Origin: Saccharomycopsis fibuligera x Saccharomycopsis cf. fibuligera
Taxonomy: Eukaryota > Ascomycota > Saccharomycetes > Ascoideales > Saccharomycopsidaceae
Direction of reading: 5' to 3'
Length of the DNA: 64,000 nt
Assembly: GCA_001936135.1 (NCBI GenBank)
Contig: CP012820.1
Span: 2,046,001-2,110,000, forward strand
How positions within the stretch are numbered: position 1 is the stretch's first letter; every line of letters starts with the position of its first letter. The translations under genes were made by a program, and so were the position numbers. Positions 42,851 to 52,354 of the stretch are shown here, piece by piece. The notes under the pieces are model-generated. The model had not been told where the DNA came from and made no database searches. It saw only the letters and a program-made list of their open reading frames with translations.

Positions 42851-45800
42851 TTAGCCCCTTTCTTTGGCAATCGTCTCATCATAAGTAGGCAATAACCCAA
42901 ATTTTTCTATTTTCTCATTGTCCAGCAATAGTTCTTCATTATTGGTCCCGCGACTGGCAGTATTGGCAGTATCAACGCTAGCATCTCGTTCCCCGGCATT
43001 TTCAATATCCCTTTCACCTGTATTGTACTGCGTAGATCTCAACTTCAGTGTCTTATCAACATCCTTATCATGCTCATGCTCATTATCAGTAAAATCCTCA
43101 GCATCAAGATTGGAATCTCCACCTTTGTTAGTTGAAATATTATTAATATTACTGCTGCCGGTACCAGGCCTATTTAACAAGCTTGACGCATTTGGGGTAT
43201 GCAATCCACCCATATTGTCTCTCTCTCTTCTCTTCATACTATTGAATCTAGATAATGGCATCATTGTTGGTGCAATACTCCCGAGTCGAGGTGACGCTGG
43301 AGTTGAATTCCAGTCACTGGAGTAATTTGTCGATGTTGGAGATAAGAGCACTGTAGAATTAAGTTCGTTTTCTTCGGCGATGTTTGATGTACTGCTGCCA
43401 CTATCATTAATACCACCAAATCCAGGGTGAAGTTTGCCATTTATCGTTATTGGCTTCACGGGGGCCGACCCACGAATTTCCAGATGATCAGTAGCATGGT
43501 CATTTTCAGGCTCGTTGAAAGCTATAGAATCATCAGGTTCTAATTCCTCAAAACTAGCAAGCTTAGTTGGTGGATCATCATAATAACTTGGACTCAATGG
43601 CTTCACAACAAGGTCATCAATATTTGGCAAATCACCCTCCATTGCTCCAGGATACGTCAACAATGGAGAATTCATGGTTGAAGTGGCCTCTTCAAAAGTA
43701 GGCAAACGTTCAAAATCATTTTCCAAATTGAAAGCCGCTTCTGCAGCTGCACTTGTTTGTGCATCTGTAATAACTTGCAGTGACCCTGGGGTGGCTTTTA
43801 AATATGGCGGAAGCATTACATTCTCATCATCACAAAGGTCGGATACAAGGATAATAGGCGCATCAATAATCACTTCATAGTGGTGTAACCTGTCATTTGT
43901 GTCATCTTCCTCTTTTCTAGAAATTCTAAAACAAATTTGAATTCGATGATTGACTGAAATATAATTGAAATTGTTACTGTCAGGGTACAATTGGGGAATA
44001 ATCCGATGTCTTGATCTGAAATCAAAACTGGAATCGGCTAATGACCGCGGAACGTGTCTTGTTACTTTCAAAAAGTTACCACCGTACTTGATTTTAGCTT
44101 TAGAGTCTTTTATTTCGTCCCATAGATCATCTTCAGTTTTGCCTTGGTAAAGGTAATCTTCAGGAAGCGAATCTCCTTCATACGTCTCTTCTGGTGGGGG
44201 CACATAAACCCCTGGGAAGCCAATAACTGCTGTACGGATATCTCTTCTAGGATAGTCCTCATGGTAATTACTATTTTGATAATAATTATGTTGATTGTTC
44301 TTTGAATTGGTAGTTTTTCTATGATTATTAGTGTGGTATTCATGATTATGGGATTTAATACCTTTGAAAAAAAGCGGTAACTGAATTGAGATATCACTAT
44401 CAACGATAACATCATGCTCATTTTCATTTTCGTATTGTTGTTGACCTTTCTGGCTACCAGCCTTTAATTTGTCCGATGGTGATGCATCCCTATAGCACAG
44501 ACTCAAGATACTGCTAGAATGGGTACTAGCAAGCTCTTGTTGCTTAGCTTGTTTACTTTTCGAATCAAAATTGAATTTTTCCTTACCACTAAGTTTCCCA
44601 GTCAACGCATCAGATTCCAAAACATCTTCTCTTAAAGCTATTCCCCCTTCTTGCTTAGTACGTAATTCAGCCAATGGCACAACAATTTCTTTAATGTTAT
44701 GGTCCTTTGCATTCTTTTTGCCTTCATCGTACTCATACTCAAGAGTTTTTGAAACATAGGAAACTCGTTCAAGAATATTGATTTTCAATTTTTTCATGAA
44801 TACATGCTTGCATAAAGGTATCAATTTAATGTTAATCGGGACTTCGGAGTTGAGCCTGACAAATTTACTAGGAAAGGAGATCTCATATGATAATGCATTA
44901 TTCCAAATTCTTTTCACGTAAACAGGCTTCATCAAGGGCGACGACAAAGCAGGGGGAGTTCTAATAACAGGCAATCTGAATAGTTTGTTAATGAGCTCTT
45001 CTTTAACAACCAATTTCTTGGCGGGTTTCAAAGAACCCAAAGAAGTATTGTTGCTATTGTTCTGGTTATTGTTGATGAGATCGTTGCTGTATATGGACTG
45101 CGGCTTGTTTCCGCTAGCGTTTTGATGCACAGGCAAGTACGATGAATCGTTATCACTATCGTAAATGACAGATTCATCGGCTTCTTCGTCACCTGCTGCA
45201 CCATTGTCATTAGTTGCATGGTTAACCGATATGCTTTTGCTCAAAGTAGAAGTTTTCACCAACGTGTTGTCGAAATCAGGCGAATTATCCTCATCATTAT
45301 CGAAAGCACTATGACCATAAATGTCATCTACGGGACACATTGGCGCAAATCTTTTAAAACCTTTGGTAAACGAGTATTTTCTGTGTGACCATCCAGTAGA
45401 AGGCTTCTCAAGTGGATCAATGGGGTGAAAACGCTTTAATGACAATCCAAACTTATAGTTTAGCGATCCGTGAGGAGCTCTAACTGTTTCAGGTAATGAT
45501 GAATCAAAAATGGTAGGAAGCACAAAAATATAATCACCTGCAGGATACTCAAACACAACTTTGTTTTCGGACATTTCTATTGGCAGCTGCTTTCCCATCT
45601 GTTGAGATAAGTGAGAATACACTGGCATTGAAAGTCTTTTAGAACGATCAGTACCATATAATTTTTCAGAACCTTCGTGACTTCTAGATCTTTTGAGATC
45701 AAGTTCGTTGGAAGTATTTACTTTTCCAAAAGTTTCTTTTGTTGTAGTGCTATCTGCAAATTGTTTAAAAAATTCTTCTTGATTAAAATAAGGCTCATTT

Positions 45801-47641
45801 TTAACTTCATCGATTGATTTGAGCTTGAATTTTTTCATTGCTTGAGCAGTATTCCTGCCAGTTAAAATTTTCTTACCGCTATGGAAGGATATTCCATTTG
45901 CCAGCGAACCGCCGCCAAAGAAGTCTGAAGAACTATCATAAATAGAAACGCCATTGCCACTAAGCAGGGAAAAACTCTGTCCAAATGTTTTTTGGTTCAC
46001 GTTCTCATCAGCAGGAACAAAATAATTAAAATCATTCAACAAATCTAGCTTCCAACTGGACTCACCAACAAGAAACTCTTCTTTTTCAGCACTAGCAATA
46101 GAATTCAAATTGTTATTTTGCATTGATTTCCAGAATATTTTGCTAATCAAATTTAAAGATATCAACATATTGGAAAGATCAGTGTTGGTTTTTGACATAC
46201 TCAATGGCTTATTTATGTCCGAGGTGCTCACTAAACTTTCGTCAACCCCCTGGTACTCTAAGATTTCATCTGTCAGTACACTAGAAATGCTTTTCAAAGG
46301 CTGTAAAACTGGAGATTTTAGTGATTCAAAATTCTTGTCGCTTGATGCATTATCTTTAAGATAAGCTTGATCTAGTTCTGATGCGCTATTCACTTTTGGC
46401 ACAGAAACAACAATGACAAAATAATGTAAGTTAGGGTTTTCATCATTATCATTTTCGTCATCAGCGTCAATATCAGCACCAGCTTCGAGATCTTCATTTG
46501 ATGCGTCATGATTTCCCTGTACGTCGCCATTATCTGCAGCACTATTCCGATTATTTCTTCTGGAACGATTCTCATAAATGGCCAATTCTTCGTCAAAAAC
46601 ACCATTTATATTGCTGGTTAGGCTTCTGTTAACCCCAGAATTTCCCTCATCTCTTCTATCTGAAATCACTGTAGGTATAAAGACCTTATCATTTGAGTTA
46701 ATGATGGATATTTTGATGGGAGCAGAAACAGAAGGCCCATCATCAATAGCGTGGCGCAACAATTTATGGTTCCTTTTATAAAAATCAGCGCCGCTGTTTT
46801 GAGGCAAGGCGCTGTTTGTCTGAACTTCAACCTGCGACTCTATTTCAGCAATGGGCGTATCAGGATAGCTCTTTGTGGTCGCACCACCACCACCGACAGT
46901 AGACCCCAACAGCACAGTAGCCACAGAAGTTGAGCCAGAATCGTCGCAATCAATTTTTTTCTTTTCTGATTTGTTGAAACGCAACAAATTCAACGGATTA
47001 AGACGATGGCTGCTGATGGACTTGTGGGAAGTAGTTTCAGTTGTGCCGGTGGTGCCAGTATTAGCTGTAGCAGCGCTGTAGTCTGTTTGATTCGACTTGA
47101 TTCTTCTCAATGAGTTTGAGCGGGATCGTGGTGAGGCCTTTTCCACGTTTGAGTTTAGCTTAGAGAGCCTGAGGTTGGAGAACTTAAAGTACTTATCCAC
47201 CTCGCTTCCTCTGCGTTTCTTAGGCTTGCTGCCGCCGTTACCAGAACCATCTTCTTCGTCAGTTTGAAAAAGGTCTGCGCAGTACAAGTTATATATGGCC
47301 TTATCATTCAAGAGGTTTAAGCCAATCTTGTTTTTCAAGATAAGCTTCAATCTGTCGGCACTATTGGGGTTGGAGGTGAGACTGTCCATCAAGCTGGCAG
47401 AAACAGTGGATAGGGTATCGCCTTCCAGTGCCAACTGTGGTGGTCCTTGCTGTTGGTGATGGAAGTTATGGCCTCTGTTGCTAGCGCTTCTGCTGCGAGT
47501 GGAAGAAGAGCCTGTGGTAGCGGTGTTACTGGCTGTTGCACGGATGGTCTCAGCTGGGTTTGTGGAGTTGTTAGTGGTGGCAGAAACTGTGGGGTTGCTG
47601 GGCTGTCTTTTGCGCCTTGATTTGAAAAGATGGAAAGACAT
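42851..47641 (-). CDS. CSR2: Alpha-arrestin ubiquitin-ligase adaptor Csr2/Ecm21 (Art8/Art2 family)
   Basis: The 1596-residue protein recruits Rsp5 to plasma-membrane transporters for ubiquitination and endocytosis. Arrestin-fold segments are split by long disordered inserts: YPAGDYIFVLPTIFDSSLPETVRAPHG, then the best-conserved block RTPPALSSPLMKPVYVKRIWNNALSYEISF with LNSEVPINIKL and ERVSYVSK, and later HHYEVIIDAPIILVS. PY-like motifs for Rsp5 WW domains are LPPYLKA and the C-terminal LLPTYDE. The start at 47641 (MSFHLFKSRRKR) is preferred; an in-frame ATG at 47845 would add 68 low-complexity residues. It is longer than S. cerevisiae Csr2 (about 1120). YOP1 next door reproduces the YPR028/YPR030 neighbourhood. 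Confidence 0.9.
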   Translation of the reverse strand: MSFHLFKSRRKRQPSNPTVSATTNNSTNPAETIRATASNTATTGSSSTRSRSASNRGHNFHHQQQGPPQLALEGDTLSTVSASLMDSLTSNPNSADRLKLILKNKIGLNLLNDKAIYNLYCADLFQTDEEDGSGNGGSKPKKRRGSEVDKYFKFSNLRLSKLNSNVEKASPRSRSNSLRRIKSNQTDYSAATANTGTTGTTETTSHKSISSHRLNPLNLLRFNKSEKKKIDCDDSGSTSVATVLLGSTVGGGGATTKSYPDTPIAEIESQVEVQTNSALPQNSGADFYKRNHKLLRHAIDDGPSVSAPIKISIINSNDKVFIPTVISDRRDEGNSGVNRSLTSNINGVFDEELAIYENRSRRNNRNSAADNGDVQGNHDASNEDLEAGADIDADDENDNDENPNLHYFVIVVSVPKVNSASELDQAYLKDNASSDKNFESLKSPVLQPLKSISSVLTDEILEYQGVDESLVSTSDINKPLSMSKTNTDLSNMLISLNLISKIFWKSMQNNNLNSIASAEKEEFLVGESSWKLDLLNDFNYFVPADENVNQKTFGQSFSLLSGNGVSIYDSSSDFFGGGSLANGISFHSGKKILTGRNTAQAMKKFKLKSIDEVKNEPYFNQEEFFKQFADSTTTKETFGKVNTSNELDLKRSRSHEGSEKLYGTDRSKRLSMPVYSHLSQQMGKQLPIEMSENKVVFEYPAGDYIFVLPTIFDSSLPETVRAPHGSLNYKFGLSLKRFHPIDPLEKPSTGWSHRKYSFTKGFKRFAPMCPVDDIYGHSAFDNDEDNSPDFDNTLVKTSTLSKSISVNHATNDNGAAGDEEADESVIYDSDNDSSYLPVHQNASGNKPQSIYSNDLINNNQNNSNNTSLGSLKPAKKLVVKEELINKLFRLPVIRTPPALSSPLMKPVYVKRIWNNALSYEISFPSKFVRLNSEVPINIKLIPLCKHVFMKKLKINILERVSYVSKTLEYEYDEGKKNAKDHNIKEIVVPLAELRTKQEGGIALREDVLESDALTGKLSGKEKFNFDSKSKQAKQQELASTHSSSILSLCYRDASPSDKLKAGSQKGQQQYENENEHDVIVDSDISIQLPLFFKGIKSHNHEYHTNNHRKTTNSKNNQHNYYQNSNYHEDYPRRDIRTAVIGFPGVYVPPPEETYEGDSLPEDYLYQGKTEDDLWDEIKDSKAKIKYGGNFLKVTRHVPRSLADSSFDFRSRHRIIPQLYPDSNNFNYISVNHRIQICFRISRKEEDDTNDRLHHYEVIIDAPIILVSDLCDDENVMLPPYLKATPGSLQVITDAQTSAAAEAAFNLENDFERLPTFEEATSTMNSPLLTYPGAMEGDLPNIDDLVVKPLSPSYYDDPPTKLASFEELEPDDSIAFNEPENDHATDHLEIRGSAPVKPITINGKLHPGFGGINDSGSSTSNIAEENELNSTVLLSPTSTNYSSDWNSTPASPRLGSIAPTMMPLSRFNSMKRRERDNMGGLHTPNASSLLNRPGTGSSNINNISTNKGGDSNLDAEDFTDNEHEHDKDVDKTLKLRSTQYNTGERDIENAGERDASVDTANTASRGTNNEELLLDNEKIEKFGLLPTYDETIAKERG

Positions 47642-48183
47642 GGTGTGGATATGCCTGCCAGTGATACATGTGTGTTGTGTTGATTGTGGTTGTGGTTGTG
47701 TTGCGGTTGTGGTGGCTCTTTTGTTGCCTAATCGTGCCAGCGGTTGTTGATGGTATTGTCTTGCCACTATGGCTGGCTGGAGGCTGTCATAGCATACTAG
47801 CGCTAGGCGCAGCGCATCGGAAACAAAAACGGGCGATGCCCGCATAGCAGCCCTGGTGGACCATCATGGATACGCGCCTACACTACTAATGTATAAATAC
47901 CTTTAAGCCATCTCCGTGACAGCCACCGCCAAGATCCTCTACACCTTGGTCAGCAACTTCTACAAACAATACTTTCTCTGTGGAAAACATGGAGTACAAA
48001 GCATTCATCCATACTGGCGCCATGAGTCTATATAGAAAAGCATATAGGATAGGGACCGAAAATCACAGAAGAATCAGAAAAACACAATATAAAACATTTG
48101 CAGATACTAGTAGGACACCAACGCCAAAGTAAGACGAAAGTGGCACCAAGTACCAGGTGTCGAGCACTGAACCGCTTGTCAAT
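47642..48183. promoter_or_regulatory. CSR2 upstream region and YOP1 3' flank
   Basis: Contains the CSR2 promoter and 5' leader. The CSR2 frame stays open to an ATG at 47845, leaving the start choice open. No other gene is visible. Confidence 0.5.
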
Positions 48184-48953
48184 CTAATTCAACTTGGTTG
48201 GCTTACTAGCAGCAGCACCGCCAGCACTACCGTTAAACAAGTATGCGTCGGTGACTGGCTTCAACACACTGTGATACACAAGCTTGGCCCCGCCAAATTG
48301 AGGCAAGGCAAGGTAGAGCAAAAAGGCGGTCTTGATCAACCAGTAGAATGGGATCCAGTACAAAATGGCCTTGGACCAGAACTCGACAATGTTCAACAAA
48401 GCAAACACCACCCAGTAGATCAAAAGGTCCTCATCGTCATCCTTGGTGGCGGTGTTGAGAGCCTTGAGAGACAAGTATCCTGGAAGAACAAACCCGGCAA
48501 TGTTGGAAAGTAGCTGACCAATGCCACCAATGTTCAAGAAGGTCAACAAAAGGTATAAGCCAGCAAAACCAATGATGGCATATGATCTTGGAAGTTTAGT
48601 GTTGGACTCAAACTGGTCCAAGATTTTGACGTTGGAAAATCTCTGTTAGAGTATGTTAGTATTGCTGCCGCGGCTTGAAAGTATCATACCTGGCTAGGGA
48701 TAGTTGGGGGAAGGGGGAGGGTCACAAGTGCAACAAATGACAGTCGCCGGCAACGCAATGACCAACGAATAAAGCAAACAACTGTCATCCAACAACTCGT
48801 GAGTATCGATTGATACAAAAATAGTGAAACACTACTATAGACTTCTCTCTCAGCCTATCAACTGCTACCCGAAGAGGTACACTTAGTACTTACGCCGTCA
48901 ATTTGGGACAAGTGGCCCTGGATCTTGGAGTTCAAGTTCTGTTGGAAAGACAT
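48184..48953 (-). CDS. YOP1: ER membrane-shaping protein Yop1 (DP1/REEP family), two exons
   Basis: Exon 1 (48953-48894) encodes MSFQQNLNSKIQGHLSQIDG and exon 2 (48642-48184) the rest, joined in phase 0 for 172 residues. Yop1 inserts as hydrophobic hairpins and curves ER tubules together with reticulons. Visible family features are LPRSYAIIGFAGLYLLLTFLNIGG, GQLLSNIAGFVLPGYLSLKAL, LLIYWVVFALLNIVEFWSKAI and LALPQFGGAKLVY. The 251-bp intron has donor GTAAGT, a perfect TACTAAC and acceptor CTAACAG. S. cerevisiae YOP1 also has an intron near this point. Without splicing the second exon has no ATG at its start, so the exon 1 call is needed. Confidence 0.95.
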
Positions 48954-49183
48954 GATAGATTCTATAGTCTAGAAGCACGAACACTAGTGTACAATAAGAA
49001 TTGAATGATTGGCAGGATTTCACGAGATGTGAGAGACAAATCGAATTGAACTAGCCAAATTGGACTGTATAAGGAAAAATAAATTCTTTCAAACAGCAAA
49101 AGCAAAATAACCCCTAGCAAGGAGAGTGGCAGCAGCTGAAATTTACTTTCCCCGTCTCTCATTCTTTCTCGCTTCGTTTCTTC

Positions 49184-49231
49184 GGCCGGCTGCGCAGTAT
49201 TTCGACGCCTAGCAATATTGCGCAGCCGGCC
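49184..49231. repeat. Inverted repeat with 18-bp arms (17/18 matched) and 12-bp loop
   Basis: Left arm GGCCGGCTGCGCAGTATT (49184-49201), 12-bp loop, right arm AATATTGCGCAGCCGGCC (49214-49231), with one mismatch that would be a G-U pair in one RNA orientation. It lies about 230 bp upstream of the YOP1 start. Confidence 0.95.
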
Positions 49232-49289
49232 AAAACACTCGTCCGGGTAATGAGGCCATGCTTACGTGCAGCAGCTATGGCGCAGTGTC

Positions 49290-49350
49290 TCAACATCAGG
49301 AGTTGAAACATCAGGAGTTGCAAACATTGGGAGTTGCAAACATTGGGACA
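49290..49350. repeat. Four tandem degenerate 15-16 bp units
   Basis: Two copies of AACATCAGGAGTTG are followed by two AAACATTGGGAGTTGC-type units, the last diverging. The shared core is AACATYRGGAGTTG. Non-coding. Confidence 0.85.
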
Positions 49351-50460
49351 TGTCTTCCACAAGACAGCTCAGCCGCTAACATGAACCGAACAGCAGTCAT
49401 GGTGAAAGGCTGATTCAGTATTCAGCGTCCTAGAAGGCTGAGTTTCAGCTTCTTTTCGTGACGCTAAACGTCTGTCGGTGAGTATCGGTGAGTGTCGGCT
49501 GATGTCATAAACAGCACAAACATAACCCTGTTTATTTTCAACCTGCTGGCGCATTTTGATACCTTTGGTAAAGGCCGTCAAGGTCCCATTTTACTCTAAC
49601 TTGTTGCTTCTATAGGCCGGAGGGCGGAACACTCTTTATCTGCTTCAACCTCAACTTGCGCTAGCCTCATAGTAGAAACTAGCCAGAACGAGGGAAACGT
49701 CAATTGACAGAATATTGGTGAAAAGGATTGTATTCTAGTTTGCTAACAATCTGACTAGCCCGTCTTCGTCTTGAAGTACACTAAATTTTGCGTCAACCAC
49801 TGTTGGCTGGTCAGAACTGCCAAGAGCAGTGGTTATTTTGTGACCGCTGAGTGCGCGTACGACAAGTGTAGACATACTCAGGGTTGGAACATACCGCAAG
49901 GACGATGTAGGAAACAACATTTCAGCGACAAAATGCCGAGGCAAACACTCGTAAACACAAAATTCAAACATCGGGGTTGTGCGTTCAGACGGTTGACGGT
50001 AGTTGCGCGGAGTTAAGAAGGGCATCAGATGTATTTCCGATTGACAGTTGCACGATGGATTGTGCAATGGATTCCGAATTTGACAGCACGCTGTAACGCT
50101 GTGGCTTTTGTCGCTTGTATTTGGGGTTACGCAAGTATCCCCATCGAATGGAACGGGGTCAAAACTGGCCCGGCAGGGTGCGGGTGATCTCTTGTTGAAC
50201 CACAGGATGTTTCGTGAAATCCAACCAGATTTGCTAATTTTGAGTAATGATGACAAATTGCGGCTGTCAAGAATTGCAGTATATATGCACTTGCCGTCCC
50301 CCTGATTGAGCCATGTGTTTTTTACTTTTGTTTTTTCTTGCAGCACCGCTTCTCTATTTCTTAGCACAACCCAGTTGTTCTTGTTTGGAACCACTAGTAT
50401 TTTATAAAAACGTTTCTTTCTTCTGCGCACAACGCGTCTTCACGTATTCTTACTGCTGCA

Positions 50461-51357
50461 ATGTCCTACAAACCCGTCGTCGCTGTGTTTGGTACCAATG
50501 GTTTCCTTGGCAAGCCAACCATCAGTGCATTGACATCGGATCAATTCAAAAGCAACTTTAGCTTGCCAATTAGAGCATTGACCAGAGGTGACTCGAAGTC
50601 CGAGAGCGAGACTGTCAAATACTATAAAATCGACGACAAAGACACCAGATCCTTTGATGCCGCGTTGTCTGGCGTTGATGTTGTAATCAACTTGACTGGG
50701 GCCAAAGCTGCGCTAGAACCAATTTTGGACGCTGTCAAGAGAAACGGCAACATCAAGTTATACATTCCGTCGCAGTTTGGTACTGATTTGGAGGCCACCA
50801 GCGCTGTTTTTCCAAACTTTCTTGCAGTGAAAACAGAGCACTCAAAGAAGGCGCGTGACTTGGGGGTCAAAGTGGTGGATATCATTACTTCACTCTTTGC
50901 AGCGGAAGGGGCGTTCTTGTATGAGTATATAAGCACCGCTGGTTATAACGCGGAAACCAAAGAAGTGACGTACATTGGTGACGAGAACACCAAGTTCAAC
51001 GTGTCCAACTTGGAGGACGTCGGCAAGTCTATTGCAGTCGTTGCCTCCAAGGAGCCACAGGAGTTGCCGGACACTGTCCGGATCTACTCTGACTCGACAT
51101 CCCAAAAGGAAGTTATTGAAAATTACGAAAAGACACACAACGTCACATTGAAGAAAAATCCAAACTTGCCGTTGGACAAGACCCTCAAGGAAGCCCAAGA
51201 CAAGTACGCTAAGGGCTTCAGCTTTAACGACTTTTTTTACTACTTGCAGGTTTTATCTGCCTTGGGCGAGGGCAAAGGGTTGGCCTTCACCGAGAATAAT
51301 GAACGCGAATTCCTCAACCCGGGTGAGAAGTTGTGGAAATGGCACTCGTTTCCATGA
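50461..51357 (+). CDS. NmrA-like NAD(P)-binding protein (isoflavone reductase-like)
   Basis: The 298-residue atypical short-chain dehydrogenase fold opens with VVAVFGTNGFLGKPT (GxxGxxG dinucleotide motif) and continues ...VDVVINLTGAKAALEPILDAVKRNG, LYIPSQFGTDLE and FPNFLAVKTEHSKKARDLGVKV. The lysine in the AVKTE segment matches the catalytic or binding lysine seen in phenylcoumaran benzylic ether reductase-like enzymes. There is no signal or membrane segment. Members are either oxidoreductases of unknown substrate or redox sensors such as NmrA, and sequence alone does not decide. GC content and codon use are higher in C-ending codons than in neighbours, suggesting good expression. The start at 50461 places the nucleotide motif near residue 10, as is usual. 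Confidence 0.85.
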   Translation: MSYKPVVAVFGTNGFLGKPTISALTSDQFKSNFSLPIRALTRGDSKSESETVKYYKIDDKDTRSFDAALSGVDVVINLTGAKAALEPILDAVKRNGNIKLYIPSQFGTDLEATSAVFPNFLAVKTEHSKKARDLGVKVVDIITSLFAAEGAFLYEYISTAGYNAETKEVTYIGDENTKFNVSNLEDVGKSIAVVASKEPQELPDTVRIYSDSTSQKEVIENYEKTHNVTLKKNPNLPLDKTLKEAQDKYAKGFSFNDFFYYLQVLSALGEGKGLAFTENNEREFLNPGEKLWKWHSFP

Positions 51358-52354
51358 GTGCTGTCTGTGTATTTTGCGTCTATGTATTGCTGTGTATGAA
51401 CTTAGTCTAACGCTACCTTCAAATCTGTTTTAATGCTACCGTGTAGAACACGTCTTCTTGCAAAGATCGCGACTGGCACTAGACCGTAAGTACTCTGGTT
51501 ATTATCGTCCCACCTGCTCGAGGCCCGCGGATCCGGTATATACATGCCGCCCGATGTGGGGTCGGCCATGGACGGTGCTCATAACGCATGCCATTACATA
51601 ATCTATAACAAATCATTTCGATTCTAGGAGTCGTTGGATTGTCCGATTGATGGTTGGACTGAAAGCGCCAGAGACATTCCCTTTGATTCCTGTTCCAGTT
51701 AGGCCATCCAAACTGCCTCTCCTGTCTTACCCTTTTGTTTCTTCCTCCTGACTTGATTCGGTTGATACAATATAGCGCTTCTGCTGCTGGGCTTTGTTCC
51801 TTTTATACCAACACTTCTCTTTCATCTCTTCTTCTAAGAGGCTCTTTACTACAGCATCTTCTCTCAGCAGGTATACCGCCTTCCTGTCCTGTCCTGTGCT
51901 GTGTGTCCTTTTATTCTTGCTTGCAGCTCGCTCAACAACAATTTGCAAACTTCCAGGCTTTGCAGCATTCAAAGCAACACGCATCGTCACGGCGCTATAC
52001 TTGCGGTTATACGTAATTTATATATATACCCTCCGGTATCAATAGCAAAGCTGGTGCTGGCGAACTCAAACTTTTGCAAAATCACCTCCTGTGTTTGTTC
52101 GCTACTTTTCTAAGAAGCGGAGAAAAATTCAGAGAGCCAACAAGCACAATAGTTACTCTTTTCGTGACTAGCATTGAACAAACCAGAAACATACTTCCAA
52201 TAAAGCCCCCCAAAAAAAAGCTTCAAAGAGCGGGTTCACTTGCCTAAATTGCTCTTTTCCCTACCAGCCAGTTAACAGGTCAATCGTCGACTTCAAAAAT
52301 TTAGAAACACGCAGCTGTATAAAGTGCGACACGTCAACTTAATAAAATTCAAAA
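51358..52354. promoter_or_regulatory. GPA2 upstream region
   Basis: About 1 kb between two genes reading right. It should hold the NmrA-like terminator and the GPA2 promoter and leader. Short frames on both strands lack coding features. Confidence 0.45.

Larger units (their letters stand above)
48954..50460. other. 1.5-kb divergent region (YOP1 / NmrA-like gene) with hairpin and tandem repeat
   Basis: Holds an inverted repeat with 18-bp arms (49184-49231), four tandem 15-16 bp units (49290-49350), and a long minus-strand open stretch (49735-50430, 231 codons) that begins with GTG and has its first ATG at 50025. No product is recognisable. The rest is the promoter of the gene at 50461. Confidence 0.45.
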
